Counted from the first letter of the stretch, positions 8,293-18,202 are shown. The stretch is DNA of 64,000 nucleotides from Streptomyces sp. cg36 (GCF_041080675.1 NZ_CP163520.1:2604001-2668000); one strand, 5' to 3'. Notes: generated by a model from the sequence alone, not told the origin. A program made the numbers and translations.

Positions 8293-10290
8293 CTAGTCGT
8301 TGCCGTTGCCCGGGGTGGTCTTCTGGATCTGGAGCAGGAACTCGGCGTTCGACTTCGTCTGCTTCATCTTGTCCAGGAGGAGCTCGATCGCCTGCTGCTG
8401 GTCGAGCGCGTGCAGCACCCGGCGCAGCTTCCAGACCACCGCGAGCTCGTCGCTGCCGAGCAGGATCTCTTCCTTGCGGGTGCCGGACGCGTCCACGTCC
8501 ACCGCCGGGAAGATGCGCTTGTCGGCGAGCTTGCGGTCGAGCTTGAGCTCCATGTTGCCGGTGCCCTTGAACTCCTCGAAGATCACCTCGTCCATGCGCG
8601 AGCCGGTCTCCACGAGCGCGGTGGCGAGGATGGTCAGCGAGCCGCCGTCCTCGATGTTGCGCGCGGCGCCGAAGAAGCGCTTGGGCGGGTAGAGCGCCGT
8701 CGAGTCGACACCACCGGAGAGGATGCGCCCGGAGGCCGGGGCCGCCAGGTTGTACGCACGGCCCAGACGGGTGATCGAGTCGAGCAGCACGACCACGTCG
8801 TGGCCGAGCTCCACCAGACGCTTGGCGCGCTCGATGGCGAGCTCCGCGACGGTGGTGTGGTCCTCGGCCGGACGGTCGAAGGTCGAGGAGATGACCTCGC
8901 CCTTGACCGACCGCTGCATGTCGGTGACCTCTTCCGGACGCTCGTCGACCAGGACGACCATCAGGTGGCACTCGGGGTTGTTGTGCGTGATCGCGTTGGC
9001 GATCGCCTGCATGATCATGGTCTTGCCGGTCTTCGGCGGGGCCACGATCAGACCGCGCTGGCCCTTGCCGATCGGCGACACGAGGTCGATGATCCGCGTG
9101 GTCAGCACGCCCGGGTCGGTCTCCAGGCGGAGCCGGTCCTGCGGGTAGAGCGGGGTGAGCTTGTTGAACTCGGGGCGGCCCCGGCCGGAGTCGGCCGCCA
9201 TGCCGTTGGCCGAGTCCAGGCGGACCAGCGCGTTGAACTTCTCGCGGCGCTCGCCCTCCTTCGGCTGGCGCACGGCGCCGGTGACGTGGTCACCCTTGCG
9301 CAGACCGTTCTTGCGGACCTGGGCCAGCGAGACGTACACGTCGTTCGGGCCCGGCAGGTAGCCGGAGGTCCGGATGAACGCGTAGTTGTCGAGGATGTCC
9401 AGGATGCCCGCGACGGGGATCAGCACGTCGTCGTCGTTGACCTGCGGCTCGGCGCCGAACTCGTCGCGCCCGCCACGACGGCCCCGGCGGTCGCGGTAGC
9501 GGCCCCGGCGGCCACGGCGGCCCTCGTCGTCGAAGTCGTCCTGCGGGCCGTTGTTCTGCTGGCCCTGGCCGCCCTGGCGCTGCTGGCGCTGGCCCTGCTG
9601 GTCGTCGCCGCCCTTGCCCCGGCGGTCGCCCCGCTCACCGCGGTCGCGGTCGCCGCGCTGACGGCCCTGGCGCTCGCCGCGCTCGCCGCGGTCCCGGCGG
9701 TCCCGGCGGCCCTCGGCGCCCTCGACCGCCTCGGCGGCCTTGTTCTCCGCCTGGCCCTCGGTCTTCTGCTCGGCCCTGGCGTCGGCCTTGGCGCCCTGCG
9801 GCTCGGCGGCGGCGGTCGCGGACTCCGGGGAGCCGGCGGCCGCGGTGGCCCGCCGGCGACGGCGCTCGCCGCCCGCGGGCTGCTCCTCGCCGCCCTGGTC
9901 GGAGACCTTGGGCGAGGGCTGGCCGGGGATCTCGATCTGCTGCTGGGCGGTGGCCTTGGCCTCGGCCTCGTCACCCGTACGGGCCTTGGAGGTGGCGCGG
10001 CGCTTCGGCTTGGTCTCGGCCGCGTCGGCGCCCTTGGCCGGGGCCGCGGAGGCGGAGCCGGACTGCGCCTCCTTGATGACCTCGATCAGCTGGCTCTTGC
10101 GCATGCGCGCGGTGCCCCTGATGCCGAGGCCGGACGCGACCTGCTGCAGCTCGGCCAGGACCATGCCGTCGAGGCCGGTGCCGGAGCGGCGGCGCCGTGA
10201 GGTGGTGCCCGAGGCAGCACCTGCGGCGGGCGCGGCGTTGTCGACGGAAGCGTCGGCAGTCACGCCCATCAGATCGGTGGTGTCGCTCAC
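8293..10290 (-). CDS. rho: Transcription termination factor Rho
   Basis: Hexameric RNA helicase that ends transcription at rut sites. The 665-residue protein has an N-terminal Rho_N helix bundle ([17 protein letters not shown], about residues 44-85). A long disordered insert of roughly 180 residues follows, rich in Arg, Gly, Gln and Asp. Then come the OSB RNA-binding domain ([19 protein letters not shown]) and the ATPase core with P-loop APPKTGKT and Walker [16 protein letters not shown]. The insert is characteristic of high-GC actinobacterial Rho and broadens RNA binding. GTG at 10290 (V-S-D-T-T-D-L) is preceded by GGAAGGA; the frame stays open to 10656 with no conserved content. A 400-base leader precedes it. 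Confidence 0.96.
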   Translation of the reverse strand: MSDTTDLMGVTADASVDNAAPAAGAASGTTSRRRRSGTGLDGMVLAELQQVASGLGIRGTARMRKSQLIEVIKEAQSGSASAAPAKGADAAETKPKRRATSKARTGDEAEAKATAQQQIEIPGQPSPKVSDQGGEEQPAGGERRRRRATAAAGSPESATAAAEPQGAKADARAEQKTEGQAENKAAEAVEGAEGRRDRRDRGERGERQGRQRGDRDRGERGDRRGKGGDDQQGQRQQRQGGQGQQNNGPQDDFDDEGRRGRRGRYRDRRGRRGGRDEFGAEPQVNDDDVLIPVAGILDILDNYAFIRTSGYLPGPNDVYVSLAQVRKNGLRKGDHVTGAVRQPKEGERREKFNALVRLDSANGMAADSGRGRPEFNKLTPLYPQDRLRLETDPGVLTTRIIDLVSPIGKGQRGLIVAPPKTGKTMIMQAIANAITHNNPECHLMVVLVDERPEEVTDMQRSVKGEVISSTFDRPAEDHTTVAELAIERAKRLVELGHDVVVLLDSITRLGRAYNLAAPASGRILSGGVDSTALYPPKRFFGAARNIEDGGSLTILATALVETGSRMDEVIFEEFKGTGNMELKLDRKLADKRIFPAVDVDASGTRKEEILLGSDELAVVWKLRRVLHALDQQQAIELLLDKMKQTKSNAEFLLQIQKTTPGNGND

Positions 10291-10691
10291 GAAGGGTCCT
10301 TCCCTGGAGCGGACGTCGGCCTGTCTGGCTCGGCGACCGGTTGTGCTGTCCGAACATGGCCCGTGACCTGGGGTCACTGACCGTGCCGGGGCGGTGGTCC
10401 GCCGCGTGCGGCGGAAAGATGAACGTGCGTGGGGTCCGGCCCGAGTTCCCCTACTCGGCCCCCTGGGAAAAGCGGGGGGTGTCGTGCCGGTTCCGGAGCG
10501 TGCTCGGAAACTGCTCAGGCAGGCTGCACTGGCGGTTTGGGAGGCTCCCGGAAGAATGGCGGTCCCTGAAGGGGACACGAAGCACCGCGCCACAAAGACG
10601 ACCGATGCAGACTTGAGGTTAACACTACCGGATCCAACAAACATTCCCCCTCTCAATCACCGGCAAGCCGCGCGTCCCGCCCGGCGGGCCC
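10291..10691 (-). promoter_or_regulatory. Long untranslated leader and promoter region of rho
   Basis: No gene is supported in these 401 bases between thrB and rho. The thrB-proximal end (about 10600-10650) is the most AT-rich part: on the minus strand it has a TAGTGT hexamer within GGTAGTGTTAACC and T-rich sequence upstream, a plausible -10 region for rho. That would leave a leader of over 300 nucleotides. Bacterial rho genes are often autoregulated by premature termination in the leader, so the length fits, but I cannot define specific elements beyond this. Confidence 0.4.
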
Positions 10692-11609
10692 CTAGGAGCC
10701 CAGTGGCAGGACGCTCGCGCCCGAGGCGTCGAGGCGGAGCCGGTTCGCGGCCCACCCGTCGCCCGCCAGTCGTGCGACCTTGTCGGCCGCACCGTCCTCG
10801 ACCAGCGCGAGGACCGTGGGGCCCGCGCCGGAGATGACCGCGGGGACGCCGTCCGCCCGCAGTCGGTTGACCAGCGCCACGCTCTCGGGCATCGCCGGTG
10901 CCCGGTATTCCTGGTGGAGCCGGTCCTCGGTGGCCGGCAGCAGCAGCTCGGGGCGCCGGGTGAGCGCCTCCACGAGCAGTGCGGCACGTCCGGCGTTGGC
11001 CGCCGCGTCCACGTGCGGGACGGTCCGCGGCAGCAGCCCCCGGGCGGTCTCCGTCAGCACCGGCCGGCCGGGCACGAAGACCACCGGAACGATGGAATCC
11101 GCGGGATCCATCCTGAGGGCCCGCGCCGCGCCCCCCTCCATCCAGGAGAGCGTGAAACCGCCGAGCAGGCACGCGGCGACGTTGTCGGGGTGTCCCTCGA
11201 TCTCGGTGGCGAGTTCGAGCAGGGCCGCGTCGTCGAGCTTCGCGTCGCCGCCTATGGTCACCGCGCGGGCGGCCACGATGCCGGCGCAGATGGCCGCCGA
11301 GGAGGAGCCGAGGCCCCGGCCGTGCGGGATGCGGTTGGCGCAGACGACCTCAAGTCCGCGCGGCTGCCCGCCGAGCAGGTCGAACGCGGTGCGCAGCGAG
11401 CGTACGAGGAGGTGGCTCTCGTCGCGGGGCAGCGTCTGGGCGCCCTCGCCCGCGATGTCGACGTGCAGGCCGGAGTCGGCGACACGGACGACCACGTCGT
11501 CGTAGAGCCCCAGTGACAGGCCGAGGGAGTCGAAGCCCGGGCCGAGGTTGGCACTGGTGGCGGGGACGCGCACCCGTACGGCGGCGGCGCGGAATGCGGG
11601 ACCGGCCAT
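10692..11609 (-). CDS. thrB: Homoserine kinase
   Basis: GHMP-family cytosolic kinase that phosphorylates homoserine to O-phosphohomoserine, the step before threonine synthase. Of 305 residues, the N-terminal VRVPATSANLGPGFDSLG block and the glycine-rich ATP loop PHGRGLGSSSAA (about residues 90-101) are diagnostic, and the C-terminal VISGAGPTVLAL motif is present. ATG at 11609 (MAGPAFRAAAV) has AAGGAGAG 11 bases upstream, a slightly long spacing; the open frame up to 11864 lacks conserved residues. It follows thrC on the same strand across a 279-base gap holding a strong hairpin, so it may be transcribed separately from hom-thrC. Confidence 0.95.
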   Translation of the reverse strand: MAGPAFRAAAVRVRVPATSANLGPGFDSLGLSLGLYDDVVVRVADSGLHVDIAGEGAQTLPRDESHLLVRSLRTAFDLLGGQPRGLEVVCANRIPHGRGLGSSSAAICAGIVAARAVTIGGDAKLDDAALLELATEIEGHPDNVAACLLGGFTLSWMEGGAARALRMDPADSIVPVVFVPGRPVLTETARGLLPRTVPHVDAAANAGRAALLVEALTRRPELLLPATEDRLHQEYRAPAMPESVALVNRLRADGVPAVISGAGPTVLALVEDGAADKVARLAGDGWAANRLRLDASGASVLPLGS

Positions 11610-11836
11610 CGCTCTGATGACTCTCCTTGTGAGACTGCTGCGGGATTTTCGAAGAGGTACCCAGGAACCCGACGGCCACATGGGCAACTGCACCGCGGCA
11701 TATGCGGCGGGGCGGGTTGGGTACAGCCTATCGAAGGAAGGTTCCGTGGCGACATAGGGCGCACAGGAGGCGCACGATGCGTGTCGCGAGCCCCCTGTGC
11801 CCCTACGTACCGAGTTGTACGGGTTTCCGTACCGGT

Positions 11837-11866
11837 CGGTGTCCGGACCGGGCCGTCCGGACACCG
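11837..11866 (-). terminator. Strong GC hairpin after thrC
   Basis: A perfect 12-base inverted repeat, CGGTGTCCGGAC and GTCCGGACACCG with a 6-base loop, lies between the thrC stop (11889) and thrB. No T run follows, so it would be a stem-only terminator of the type common in Streptomyces, or a processing or attenuation hairpin between thrC and thrB. Confidence 0.55.
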
Positions 11867-11888
11867 GTCACCGGCCCCGAGGGGCCGG

Positions 11889-12947
11889 CTAGACGAGCCC
11901 GAGGCGCTGGGCCGCAGTCGCCGCGTCCACCGGGACGGTGACCGGCTGCGGAGCGCCCGCGACGGCCCAGTCCGGGTCCTTCAGACCGTTTCCGGTGACC
12001 GTGCACACGATCTTCTGGCCCGGGTCCACCAGCCCCTGCTCGGCGGCCTTCAGCAGACCGGCGACCGAGGCGGCCGAGGCGGGCTCCACGAAGACGCCCT
12101 CCTGGGCGGCGAGCAGCCGGTAGGCGCGCAGGATCTCACGGTCCGTCACCTCGTCGATGGCGCCGCCGGATTCGTCCCGCGCGGCCAGCGCGAACTCCCA
12201 GGAGGCGGGGTTGCCGATGCGGATCGCGGTGGCGATCGTCGACGGGTCCTTGACCACCTCGCCGCGCACGATCGGCGCCGAACCGGACGCCTGGAAGCCC
12301 CACATGCGGGGCGTGCGGGAGGACACCCCGTCCGCCGCGTACTCCCGGTACCCCCGCCAGTACGCGGTGATGTTGCCCGCGTTGCCCACCGGCAGCACAT
12401 GGATGTCGGGGGCGTCGCCGAGCGCGTCCACGATCTCGAACGCGGCGGTCTTCTGGCCCTCGATGCGGACCGGGTTGACCGAATTGACCAGCGCCACCGG
12501 GTAGTTGTCCGAGAGGTTGCGCGCCAGCGTGAGGCAGTCGTCGAAGTTGCCGTCGACCTGGAGGATCTTGGCACCGTGGACCAGCGCCTGACCCATCTTG
12601 CCGAGCGCGATCTTGCCCTGCGGCACGAGCACGGCACAGACCATCCCGGCGCGCACCGCGTAGGCGGCGGCGGAGGCGGAGGTGTTGCCCGTGGAGGCGC
12701 AGATGACCGCCTTCGCGCCCTCCTCCTTGGCCCGGGTGATGGCCATGGTCATCCCGCGGTCCTTGAAGGAGCCCGTCGGGTTGGCCCCCTCGACCTTGAG
12801 GTGCACCTCGCAGCCGGTGCGCTCGGAGAGCACCTGCGCGGGCACGAGCGGCGTACCGCCCTCGCGGAGGGTGACGACCGGGGTCGTAGCGGAGACGGGG
12901 AGCCGGTCCCGGTACTCCTCGATGATTCCGCGCCACTGGTGGGTCAT
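11889..12947 (-). CDS. thrC: Threonine synthase
   Basis: PLP-dependent beta/gamma-replacement enzyme that converts O-phosphohomoserine to threonine in the cytosol. The 352-residue protein is the short class without the N-terminal extension seen in plants. The PLP lysine is K62 in [12 protein letters not shown]; the phosphate-binding loop is [12 protein letters not shown] and the C-terminal [11 protein letters not shown] is present. ATG at 12947 has a GGGGAG site six bases upstream, inside the six-base gap after hom, so the two genes are coupled. The set hom-thrC-thrB makes threonine from aspartate semialdehyde. Confidence 0.96.
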   Translation of the reverse strand: MTHQWRGIIEEYRDRLPVSATTPVVTLREGGTPLVPAQVLSERTGCEVHLKVEGANPTGSFKDRGMTMAITRAKEEGAKAVICASTGNTSASAAAYAVRAGMVCAVLVPQGKIALGKMGQALVHGAKILQVDGNFDDCLTLARNLSDNYPVALVNSVNPVRIEGQKTAAFEIVDALGDAPDIHVLPVGNAGNITAYWRGYREYAADGVSSRTPRMWGFQASGSAPIVRGEVVKDPSTIATAIRIGNPASWEFALAARDESGGAIDEVTDREILRAYRLLAAQEGVFVEPASAASVAGLLKAAEQGLVDPGQKIVCTVTGNGLKDPDWAVAGAPQPVTVPVDAATAAQRLGLV

Positions 12948-12953
12948 TGCTCG

Positions 12954-14300
12954 TTACTCCCCTTCAACACGCATGATGCTGGCGACACCCCGCACGGTGT
13001 CGAGTTGGCGCAGCGCGTCCACGGTCCCGGTGAGGGCCGAATCAGCGGCGCGATGGGTGACGACGACGAGGGACGCCTCGCCGCCCTCCCGTCGCCCACC
13101 ACCCTGCTCGACGGCGACCGCGTCACCGCTGCTTGAATTCCTGCTCTGCTGGCGGACGGTGTCGATGCTGACCCCGTGCTCCGCGAACACCGTCGCGACC
13201 TGGGCCAGGACACCCGGTTTGTCGGCCACGTCGAGGCTGATGTGGTACCGCGTGACCACGTCGCCCATGGGGCTCACGGGCAGCCGGGTGTACGCGGACT
13301 CACCGGGTCCGGTGGACTCGCCGAGCTTGTTGCGGCAGACCGCCACCAGATCGCCGAGGACGGCGGAGGCGGTCGGCGCGCCGCCCGCGCCCGGCCCGTA
13401 GAACATCAGCTGTCCGGCGGCCTCGGCCTCGACGAACACCGCGTTGTAGGCGCCGCGCACGGACGCCAGCGGGTGGTCGAGCGGGATCATCGCCGGGTGC
13501 ACGCGCGCGGTGACGGACCCGCCGTCGGCGGCGCGCTCGCAGATGGCGAGCAGCTTGATGGTGCAGCCCATCTCCTTCGCGGAGGCGAAGTCGGCGGCGG
13601 TCACCTCGGTCATGCCCTCGCGGTAGACGTCGTCGAGCCGCACCCGGGTGTGGAAGGCGATCCCGGCCAGGATGGCGGCCTTGGCGGCGGCGTCGAAGCC
13701 CTCGACGTCGGCGGTCGGGTCGGCCTCGGCGTACCCCAGGGCGGTGGCCTCGTCGAGGGCCTCCTGGTAGCCGGCGCCGGTGGAGTCCATCTTGTCGAGG
13801 ATGAAGTTGGTCGTGCCGTTGACGATGCCGAGCACCCGGTTGACCTTGTCCCCGGCCAGCGACTCGCGCAGCGGCCGGATCAGCGGGATCGCCCCGGCGA
13901 CGGCCGCCTCGTAGTACAGGTCCCGGCCGTGCTCGTCGGCGGCGGCGTGCAGCGCGGCGCCGTCCTGGGCGAGCAGCGCCTTGTTGGCGGAGACGACGGA
14001 GGCGCCGTGCTCGAAGGCGGTGGTGATGAGGGTGCGGGCGGGCTCGATGCCGCCGATGACCTCGATGACGACGTCGATGTCACCGCGTTTGACCAGCGCG
14101 GTGGCGTCGGTGGTGACGAGGTCGGGGTCGATGCCCGCGCGCACCTTGGACGGCCGGCGCACGGCGACGCCGGCGAGCTCCACGGGCGCGCCGATGCGCG
14201 CCGTGAGGTCGTCGGCGTGCGTCGTCATGATGCGCGCCACCTCTGAGCCGACCACTCCACAGCCCAGCAGCGCCACTTTAAGCGGACGCGTACGCATCAT
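12954..14300 (-). CDS. hom: Homoserine dehydrogenase
   Basis: NAD(P)H-dependent reduction of aspartate semialdehyde to homoserine, the branch point to threonine and methionine. About 448 residues: N-terminal Rossmann fold with VALLGCGVVGSEVARI, catalytic domain with SANKALLAQDGA and GIVNGTTNFILDKM (substrate-binding Lys and Asp residues nearby), and a C-terminal ACT domain (from about residue 355) expected to sense threonine. The ACT domain carries a Ser/Gly/Glu-rich insert (SRNSSSGDAVAVEQGGG), a loop extension. ATG at 14300 or the adjacent ATG at 14297 may be used; GAGG lies five bases before the first. It is six bases upstream of thrC and 130 bases downstream of lysA. Confidence 0.95.
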   Translation of the reverse strand: MMRTRPLKVALLGCGVVGSEVARIMTTHADDLTARIGAPVELAGVAVRRPSKVRAGIDPDLVTTDATALVKRGDIDVVIEVIGGIEPARTLITTAFEHGASVVSANKALLAQDGAALHAAADEHGRDLYYEAAVAGAIPLIRPLRESLAGDKVNRVLGIVNGTTNFILDKMDSTGAGYQEALDEATALGYAEADPTADVEGFDAAAKAAILAGIAFHTRVRLDDVYREGMTEVTAADFASAKEMGCTIKLLAICERAADGGSVTARVHPAMIPLDHPLASVRGAYNAVFVEAEAAGQLMFYGPGAGGAPTASAVLGDLVAVCRNKLGESTGPGESAYTRLPVSPMGDVVTRYHISLDVADKPGVLAQVATVFAEHGVSIDTVRQQSRNSSSGDAVAVEQGGGRREGGEASLVVVTHRAADSALTGTVDALRQLDTVRGVASIMRVEGE

Positions 14301-14348
14301 CCGACCTCGTTTCCTTCTACCAGCTTGAATGCGATCCAGTCTCACTCA

Positions 14349-14377
14349 CCGGACGGGGGTTTCCCGCCCTCGTCCGG
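14349..14377 (-). terminator. Hairpin between lysA and hom
   Basis: The sequence CCGGACG-GGGG-TTTCCCG-CCCT-CGTCCGG folds into a stem of seven perfect outer pairs plus three or four inner pairs. It lies 54 bases past the lysA stop and about 50 bases before hom. With no T run it is a plausible stem-only terminator or attenuating hairpin. Confidence 0.45.
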
Positions 14378-14430
14378 ATCCTGAGACAGATATTCCATTA
14401 TCTATTCATCGGACCGACGGATTCGCCGGT

Positions 14431-15822
14431 TCAGCCGACATCGAGCCGAAGAAGGTCTTCCTCGGTCTCGCGCCGGACGATCACCCGCGCACCGCCGTCG
14501 CGCACCGCCACGACGGGCGGGCGGAGCGCGTGGTTGTAGTTGCTGGCCATGGAGCGGCAGTACGCCCCGGTGGCCGGCACCGCGATCAGGTCACCGGGCG
14601 CGAGATCGGCCGGCAGGAACGCGTCCCGCACCACGATGTCACCGCTCTCACAGTGCTTGCCGACGACCCGTACCAGCATCGGTTCCGCGTCCGAAGTCCG
14701 CGAGACGAGAGCCACCGAGTATTCGGCGTCATAGAGAGCGGTACGAATATTGTCCGACATTCCGCCGTCGACGCTGACATAGGTCCGCAGCCCGTCCAGC
14801 GGCTTGATCGTGCCGACCTCGTAGAGCGTGAAAGCGCTCGGCCCCACGATGGCGCGCCCCGGCTCGACGGAGATGCGCGGCGTGCGCAGTCCGGCGGCCT
14901 CGCACTCGCGGGTGACGATCTCGTTGAGCGCCCCGGCGATCTCGTGCGGCTCGCGCGGGTCGTCGTCGGAGGTGTACGCGATGCCGAGGCCGCCGCCGAG
15001 GTCGATCTCGGGCAGCTCGACCCCGTGCTCGTCGCGTACGGCGGCGAGCAGCTGGACCACCCGGCGGGCGGACACCTCGAACCCGGCCATGTCGAAGATC
15101 TGCGACCCGATGTGGGAGTGGATCCCGATCAGCTCCAGGCCGTCGAGCTTCAGCGCCCGGCGCACGGCCTCGGCGGCCTGCCCGCCCGCGAGCGCGATCC
15201 CGAACTTCTGGTCCTCGTGGGCGGTGGCGATGAACTCGTGGGTGTGCGCCTCGACGCCCACGGTCACCCGGATCTGGACGCGCTGGCGCCTGCCGAGCTC
15301 CTGGGCGATGTGGGCGACCCGGGCGATCTCCTGGAAGGAGTCGAGCACGATCCGCCCGACGCCCGCCTCCACGGCCCGCCGGATCTCCTCCTCGGACTTG
15401 TTGTTGCCGTGCAGGGCGATCCGCTCGGCGGGCATCCCGGCCAGCAGGGCGGTGGCGAGCTCGGTGCCGGAGCACACGTCCAGGTTGAGCCCCTCCTCGT
15501 GCAGCCAGCGCACGACGGCGCGCGAGAGGAACGCCTTTCCGGCGTAGAAGACGTCGGCGTCCTCGCCGAAGGCGTCGGCCCAGGCGCGGCAGCGGGCCCG
15601 GAAGTCGGCCTCGTCCAGGAAGTAGGCGGGGGTGCCGAACTCCTCGGCCAGCGCGGCGACATCGAGGCCGCCCACGCGGACGCGGCCGTCCTCGTCGCGC
15701 TCGACGGTCCGCGACCAGACCTTCGGATCAAGGGAGTTGAGGTCCGCGGGCGGCGCCGAGTAGTGCCCCTCGGGAAGGACATCGGCGTGACGGGGCCCGG
15801 CGGGGTGGGCGGAACGGCTCAT
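14431..15822 (-). CDS. lysA: Diaminopimelate decarboxylase
   Basis: PLP-dependent decarboxylase of meso-diaminopimelate, the last step of lysine synthesis. In Streptomyces, which uses LL-diaminopimelate in its wall, it governs the split between lysine and peptidoglycan. The 463-residue protein is a fold-type III alanine-racemase-like barrel. The PLP lysine is K96 in [43 protein letters not shown] and the C-terminal HCESGDI active-site cysteine are all present. ATG at 15822. It follows nrtL by 36 bases on the same strand, so nrtL-lysA probably form one transcript. Confidence 0.96.
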   Translation of the reverse strand: MSRSAHPAGPRHADVLPEGHYSAPPADLNSLDPKVWSRTVERDEDGRVRVGGLDVAALAEEFGTPAYFLDEADFRARCRAWADAFGEDADVFYAGKAFLSRAVVRWLHEEGLNLDVCSGTELATALLAGMPAERIALHGNNKSEEEIRRAVEAGVGRIVLDSFQEIARVAHIAQELGRRQRVQIRVTVGVEAHTHEFIATAHEDQKFGIALAGGQAAEAVRRALKLDGLELIGIHSHIGSQIFDMAGFEVSARRVVQLLAAVRDEHGVELPEIDLGGGLGIAYTSDDDPREPHEIAGALNEIVTRECEAAGLRTPRISVEPGRAIVGPSAFTLYEVGTIKPLDGLRTYVSVDGGMSDNIRTALYDAEYSVALVSRTSDAEPMLVRVVGKHCESGDIVVRDAFLPADLAPGDLIAVPATGAYCRSMASNYNHALRPPVVAVRDGGARVIVRRETEEDLLRLDVG

Positions 15823-15858
15823 GCTGTCACTCTCACAACTCTTACGACTCTTGCGAGT

Positions 15859-17067
15859 TCACAGGAATTCAGGGGCGTCGATGCCGAACAGGGACAGGCC
15901 ACCGGCGAGCACCGCCCCGGCGGCTTCGGCGAGCGCGAGCCGGGCACGGTGGGCGGCCGAGGGTTTCTCGTCCCCGACGGGCAGCACGCCGTGCTGGGTG
16001 TCCAGCACGGCGTCGGCCACGGCTTCGAGCTGCCGCGCGACCCGGTCGGGCGCCCGCAGCCGGGCGGCCCCGAGCAGGACGCCGGGGTGGTCGGCGAGGA
16101 GGGCGAGGAGGGGGGCGTGGGACACCCGCTGGAGCGGGTGTCCCACGCCGTCCCCCAGATCACCGGGTTCACCGCTGAACCCGAGGTCACGGGCGTTACG
16201 GGTGAGGGCCCGCGTACGGGAGTACGCGTACCGCACCCGGAAGTAGGGGTTGCCGTCGCGCTGGGAGAGCAGCTCGTCCGCACGGGCGGGCCGATCGTGC
16301 GCGGCGGCCCGAAGGTAGGCCCAGCGGGCGGCGGAGGGGCCGGTGAGGGCGGGGAGGGGGGCGGTGGGGGCCGGGGTGCTGGGGGTGCCGGGTGCCGGTG
16401 TGCTGGGTGCGCCGGGGGCGGGGGTGCCCGGCGCGTCCGGGGCGGAGGTTCCCGGGGCGGGGGTGGCGGCCGGGGGCACGGGGTCCCGCTCCCACTTCAG
16501 GTCCAGGTCCGGCTCCGGGTCCAGGCCCATGTCCGACTCCGCCTCCGACTCCGACTCCACCCCGTACGGATCCGGCAGCACATGCAGCCGCTCGCCGCCG
16601 TGCGGACCGATCGCGGCGGTGGCGCCCTGTGACTGCAGGAGCTCCACGACGACGGAGGTGACGACGAGGGCCCGGGGCTCGGTGACGGGGGCGAAGTCGA
16701 AGTGCTGCCCGGCGAGGGCGCGCCCGTACCCGTACTCCCGCCCTTGCGCGAGCACCCGCCGTACGAGCTCGTCCCGGGCGGGCGCGGCGTCGAGCGTGAA
16801 GTTCAGGAACCCGGGCCCGCTGATGTCGACGCGGGCGAGCCCCGGAGTACCGGCGAGCCGCCCGCGCAGATCCTCGGCGACGGCACGGGGCGCGAGCCCG
16901 GCGGCGGCGGCGAGCTTGAGGGCGACCCCACTGGCGTACTCCCCCGCGCCCCCCGGCCGGGTCCGCTCCACCTTGACGTCCCGGGGCACGTCGACCCGCA
17001 GCACACCCGCGTCAACGGCACCGCGCACGGCACGCACGACGGCAAGGGAGAGCTCTGCGGGGGTCAC
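15859..17067 (-). CDS. nrtL: ArgS-related anticodon-binding protein (NrtL type), no catalytic domain
   Basis: About 402 residues built from the two ends of an arginyl-tRNA synthetase. Residues 1-105 match the ArgS N-terminal domain (VDVPRDVKVERTRPGG and GPGFLNFTL). A variable middle follows, including a Pro/Ala/Thr linker with repeated T-P-A-P-G units (about 185-235). The DALR-type helical anticodon-binding domain ends the protein (YFRVRYAYSRTRALTRNARDLG to the C-terminus). The Rossmann catalytic domain with HIGH and KMSKS motifs is absent, so it cannot charge tRNA. The family is conserved beside lysA in Streptomyces; its function is not established to my knowledge. GTG at 17067 (V-T-P-A-E-L-S); the frame is open far upstream only because it crosses the repeat array. 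Confidence 0.8.
   Translation of the reverse strand: MTPAELSLAVVRAVRGAVDAGVLRVDVPRDVKVERTRPGGAGEYASGVALKLAAAAGLAPRAVAEDLRGRLAGTPGLARVDISGPGFLNFTLDAAPARDELVRRVLAQGREYGYGRALAGQHFDFAPVTEPRALVVTSVVVELLQSQGATAAIGPHGGERLHVLPDPYGVESESEAESDMGLDPEPDLDLKWERDPVPPAATPAPGTSAPDAPGTPAPGAPSTPAPGTPSTPAPTAPLPALTGPSAARWAYLRAAAHDRPARADELLSQRDGNPYFRVRYAYSRTRALTRNARDLGFSGEPGDLGDGVGHPLQRVSHAPLLALLADHPGVLLGAARLRAPDRVARQLEAVADAVLDTQHGVLPVGDEKPSAAHRARLALAEAAGAVLAGGLSLFGIDAPEFL
16114..16149. repeat. Perfect 16-bp inverted repeat inside nrtL
   Basis: GGCGTGGGACACCCGC and GCGGGTGTCCCACGCC are separated by the four bases TGGA and pair without mismatch. The element lies in coding sequence for a stretch V-G-H-P-L-Q-R-V-S-H-A at the start of the anticodon-binding domain. 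A hairpin this stable within a reading frame is unlikely to come from codon bias alone. Confidence 0.85.
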
Positions 17068-17200
17068 GGGCCAAGCGTATGGGAGAGGGGGGGTGGGTCG
17101 GCGAACTGGTTTCGGCATGTGGGCGGGGGGTGCCTCCGGCGCGGGCGGTGGGGTGGGGCGGCGGGGGCTCGCGGCGACGGCAGCCCGCAGGGAGCCGGGG

Positions 17201-17580
17201 GCACTGCGGAGGTGGCCTTCGGCCGGGGGGTGGCGGGGCGGGCACTGCGGAGGTGGCCTCCGGCCGGGGGCGGCGGGGCGGGCACTGCGGAGGTGGCCTC
17301 CGGCCGGGGGCGGCGGGGCGGGCACTGCGGAGGTGGCCTCCGGCCGGGGGCGGCGGGTATTACGGCGGCGGCCCTCTGCGAGGTGCGGGGCGGGTGCGGC
17401 GGTGGCCTTCGGCCGAGTACCAGGCGAGCACCACAGCGGCGGCCGTCGGCCGGGATGCAGGACGGGAGCTGCGGGCAGTGGCCCTGAGCCGGGGTGCGGG
17501 GCGGGCACTACGGCAGTGGCCCTCTGCGAGGTGCGGGGCGGGTGCGGCGGCAAGTGGCCCTCGGCCGGGATACGGGCGAG
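17201..17580. repeat. Minisatellite of about ten 33-41 bp units, upstream of nrtL
   Basis: Units begin near 17201, 17242, 17282, 17322, 17359, 17394, 17427, 17466, 17505 and 17542. The first four are almost identical and start GCACTGCGGAGGTGGCC; later ones are progressively degenerate (GTGCGGCGGTGGCC, GCACTACGGCAGTGGCC and similar). Most of the good units contain CGGAGG-TGG-CCTCCG, a small palindrome, followed by GGCCGGGGG. The array fills most of the 539-base space between the nrtL start (17067) and the end of the receiver-domain gene (17607). I see no gene in that space; reading frames across it are repeat translations. Function is unknown. Confidence 0.85.
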
Positions 17581-17606
17581 CCCGATGCCGCCGGCACCCC
17601 ACGCGG

Positions 17607-18044
17607 CTACCGTCCGGCCGTCCGCCCTGCATGTCCGGACTGCCTGTTGCCGTCGGCGGACGGCGGAGCCTCCCGGTACATCAGCTGCCGTACGACCTTG
17701 ACGAGCTCGGCCGGCTCGAAGGGCTTGGCCAGGAACGCGTCCACGCCCGCGGCGAGCCCGGTCTCCACCTCGTACTGCGTACAGGCACTGATGATCGCGA
17801 GCGGCAGCGCCCGCGTACGGGCGTCGGCCCGCAGGCGCGCGGCCGTACGCAGACCGTCGAGCCGTGGCATCACGACGTCCAGGGTGATGACATCCGGACA
17901 GACCCGGTGCACCACTTCCAGACACTCGGCACCATCGGCCGCGGTCACGACCTCGAAGCCCTCCAGCTCGAGGTTGACCCTGATCAGCTGCCGGATGACC
18001 TTGTTGTCGTCGACAACAAGCACCCGGCCGGACACGCCTGACAC
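17607..18044 (-). CDS. Stand-alone receiver-domain response regulator
   Basis: 145 residues made of one CheY-like receiver domain and a short polar tail, with no DNA-binding or enzymatic output domain. Visible are the acidic pair in VLVVDDNK (residues 12-13), the phosphoryl-acceptor Asp (D56) in VITLDVVMP, the Thr/Ser position in IISACTQYE and the conserved Lys in AFLAKPFEP. It probably relays phosphate or acts by protein-protein contact. The start is GTG at 18044, or GTG three codons later. No histidine kinase is adjacent, so its partner is unknown. It is divergent from the tRNA-Arg gene and sits upstream of the nrtL minisatellite. Confidence 0.88.
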   Translation of the reverse strand: MSGVSGRVLVVDDNKVIRQLIRVNLELEGFEVVTAADGAECLEVVHRVCPDVITLDVVMPRLDGLRTAARLRADARTRALPLAIISACTQYEVETGLAAGVDAFLAKPFEPAELVKVVRQLMYREAPPSADGNRQSGHAGRTAGR

Positions 18045-18202
18045 ATCTTGAGGTTAGGTCCGCGAACGCCACCGCGTCCGGGTTTTCCCCACTTCCGCCC
18101 CCTGCGGGGGACCCAGCCCCCGCCGACCACCGGAAATCCCTGTTCACAGCCACCCCGCCGGAGCTGGTAGGGTTCTACCCGTCGCCAAGAACGACGGCGA
18201 AC

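Noticed and set aside
15859..17067. Annotation as arginyl-tRNA synthetase
   Set aside because: The catalytic domain with HIGH and KMSKS motifs is absent and the length is about 400 instead of about 590 residues.
17201..17580. CRISPR array
   Set aside because: Units are contiguous with no unique spacers and no cas genes are present; it is a tandem minisatellite.
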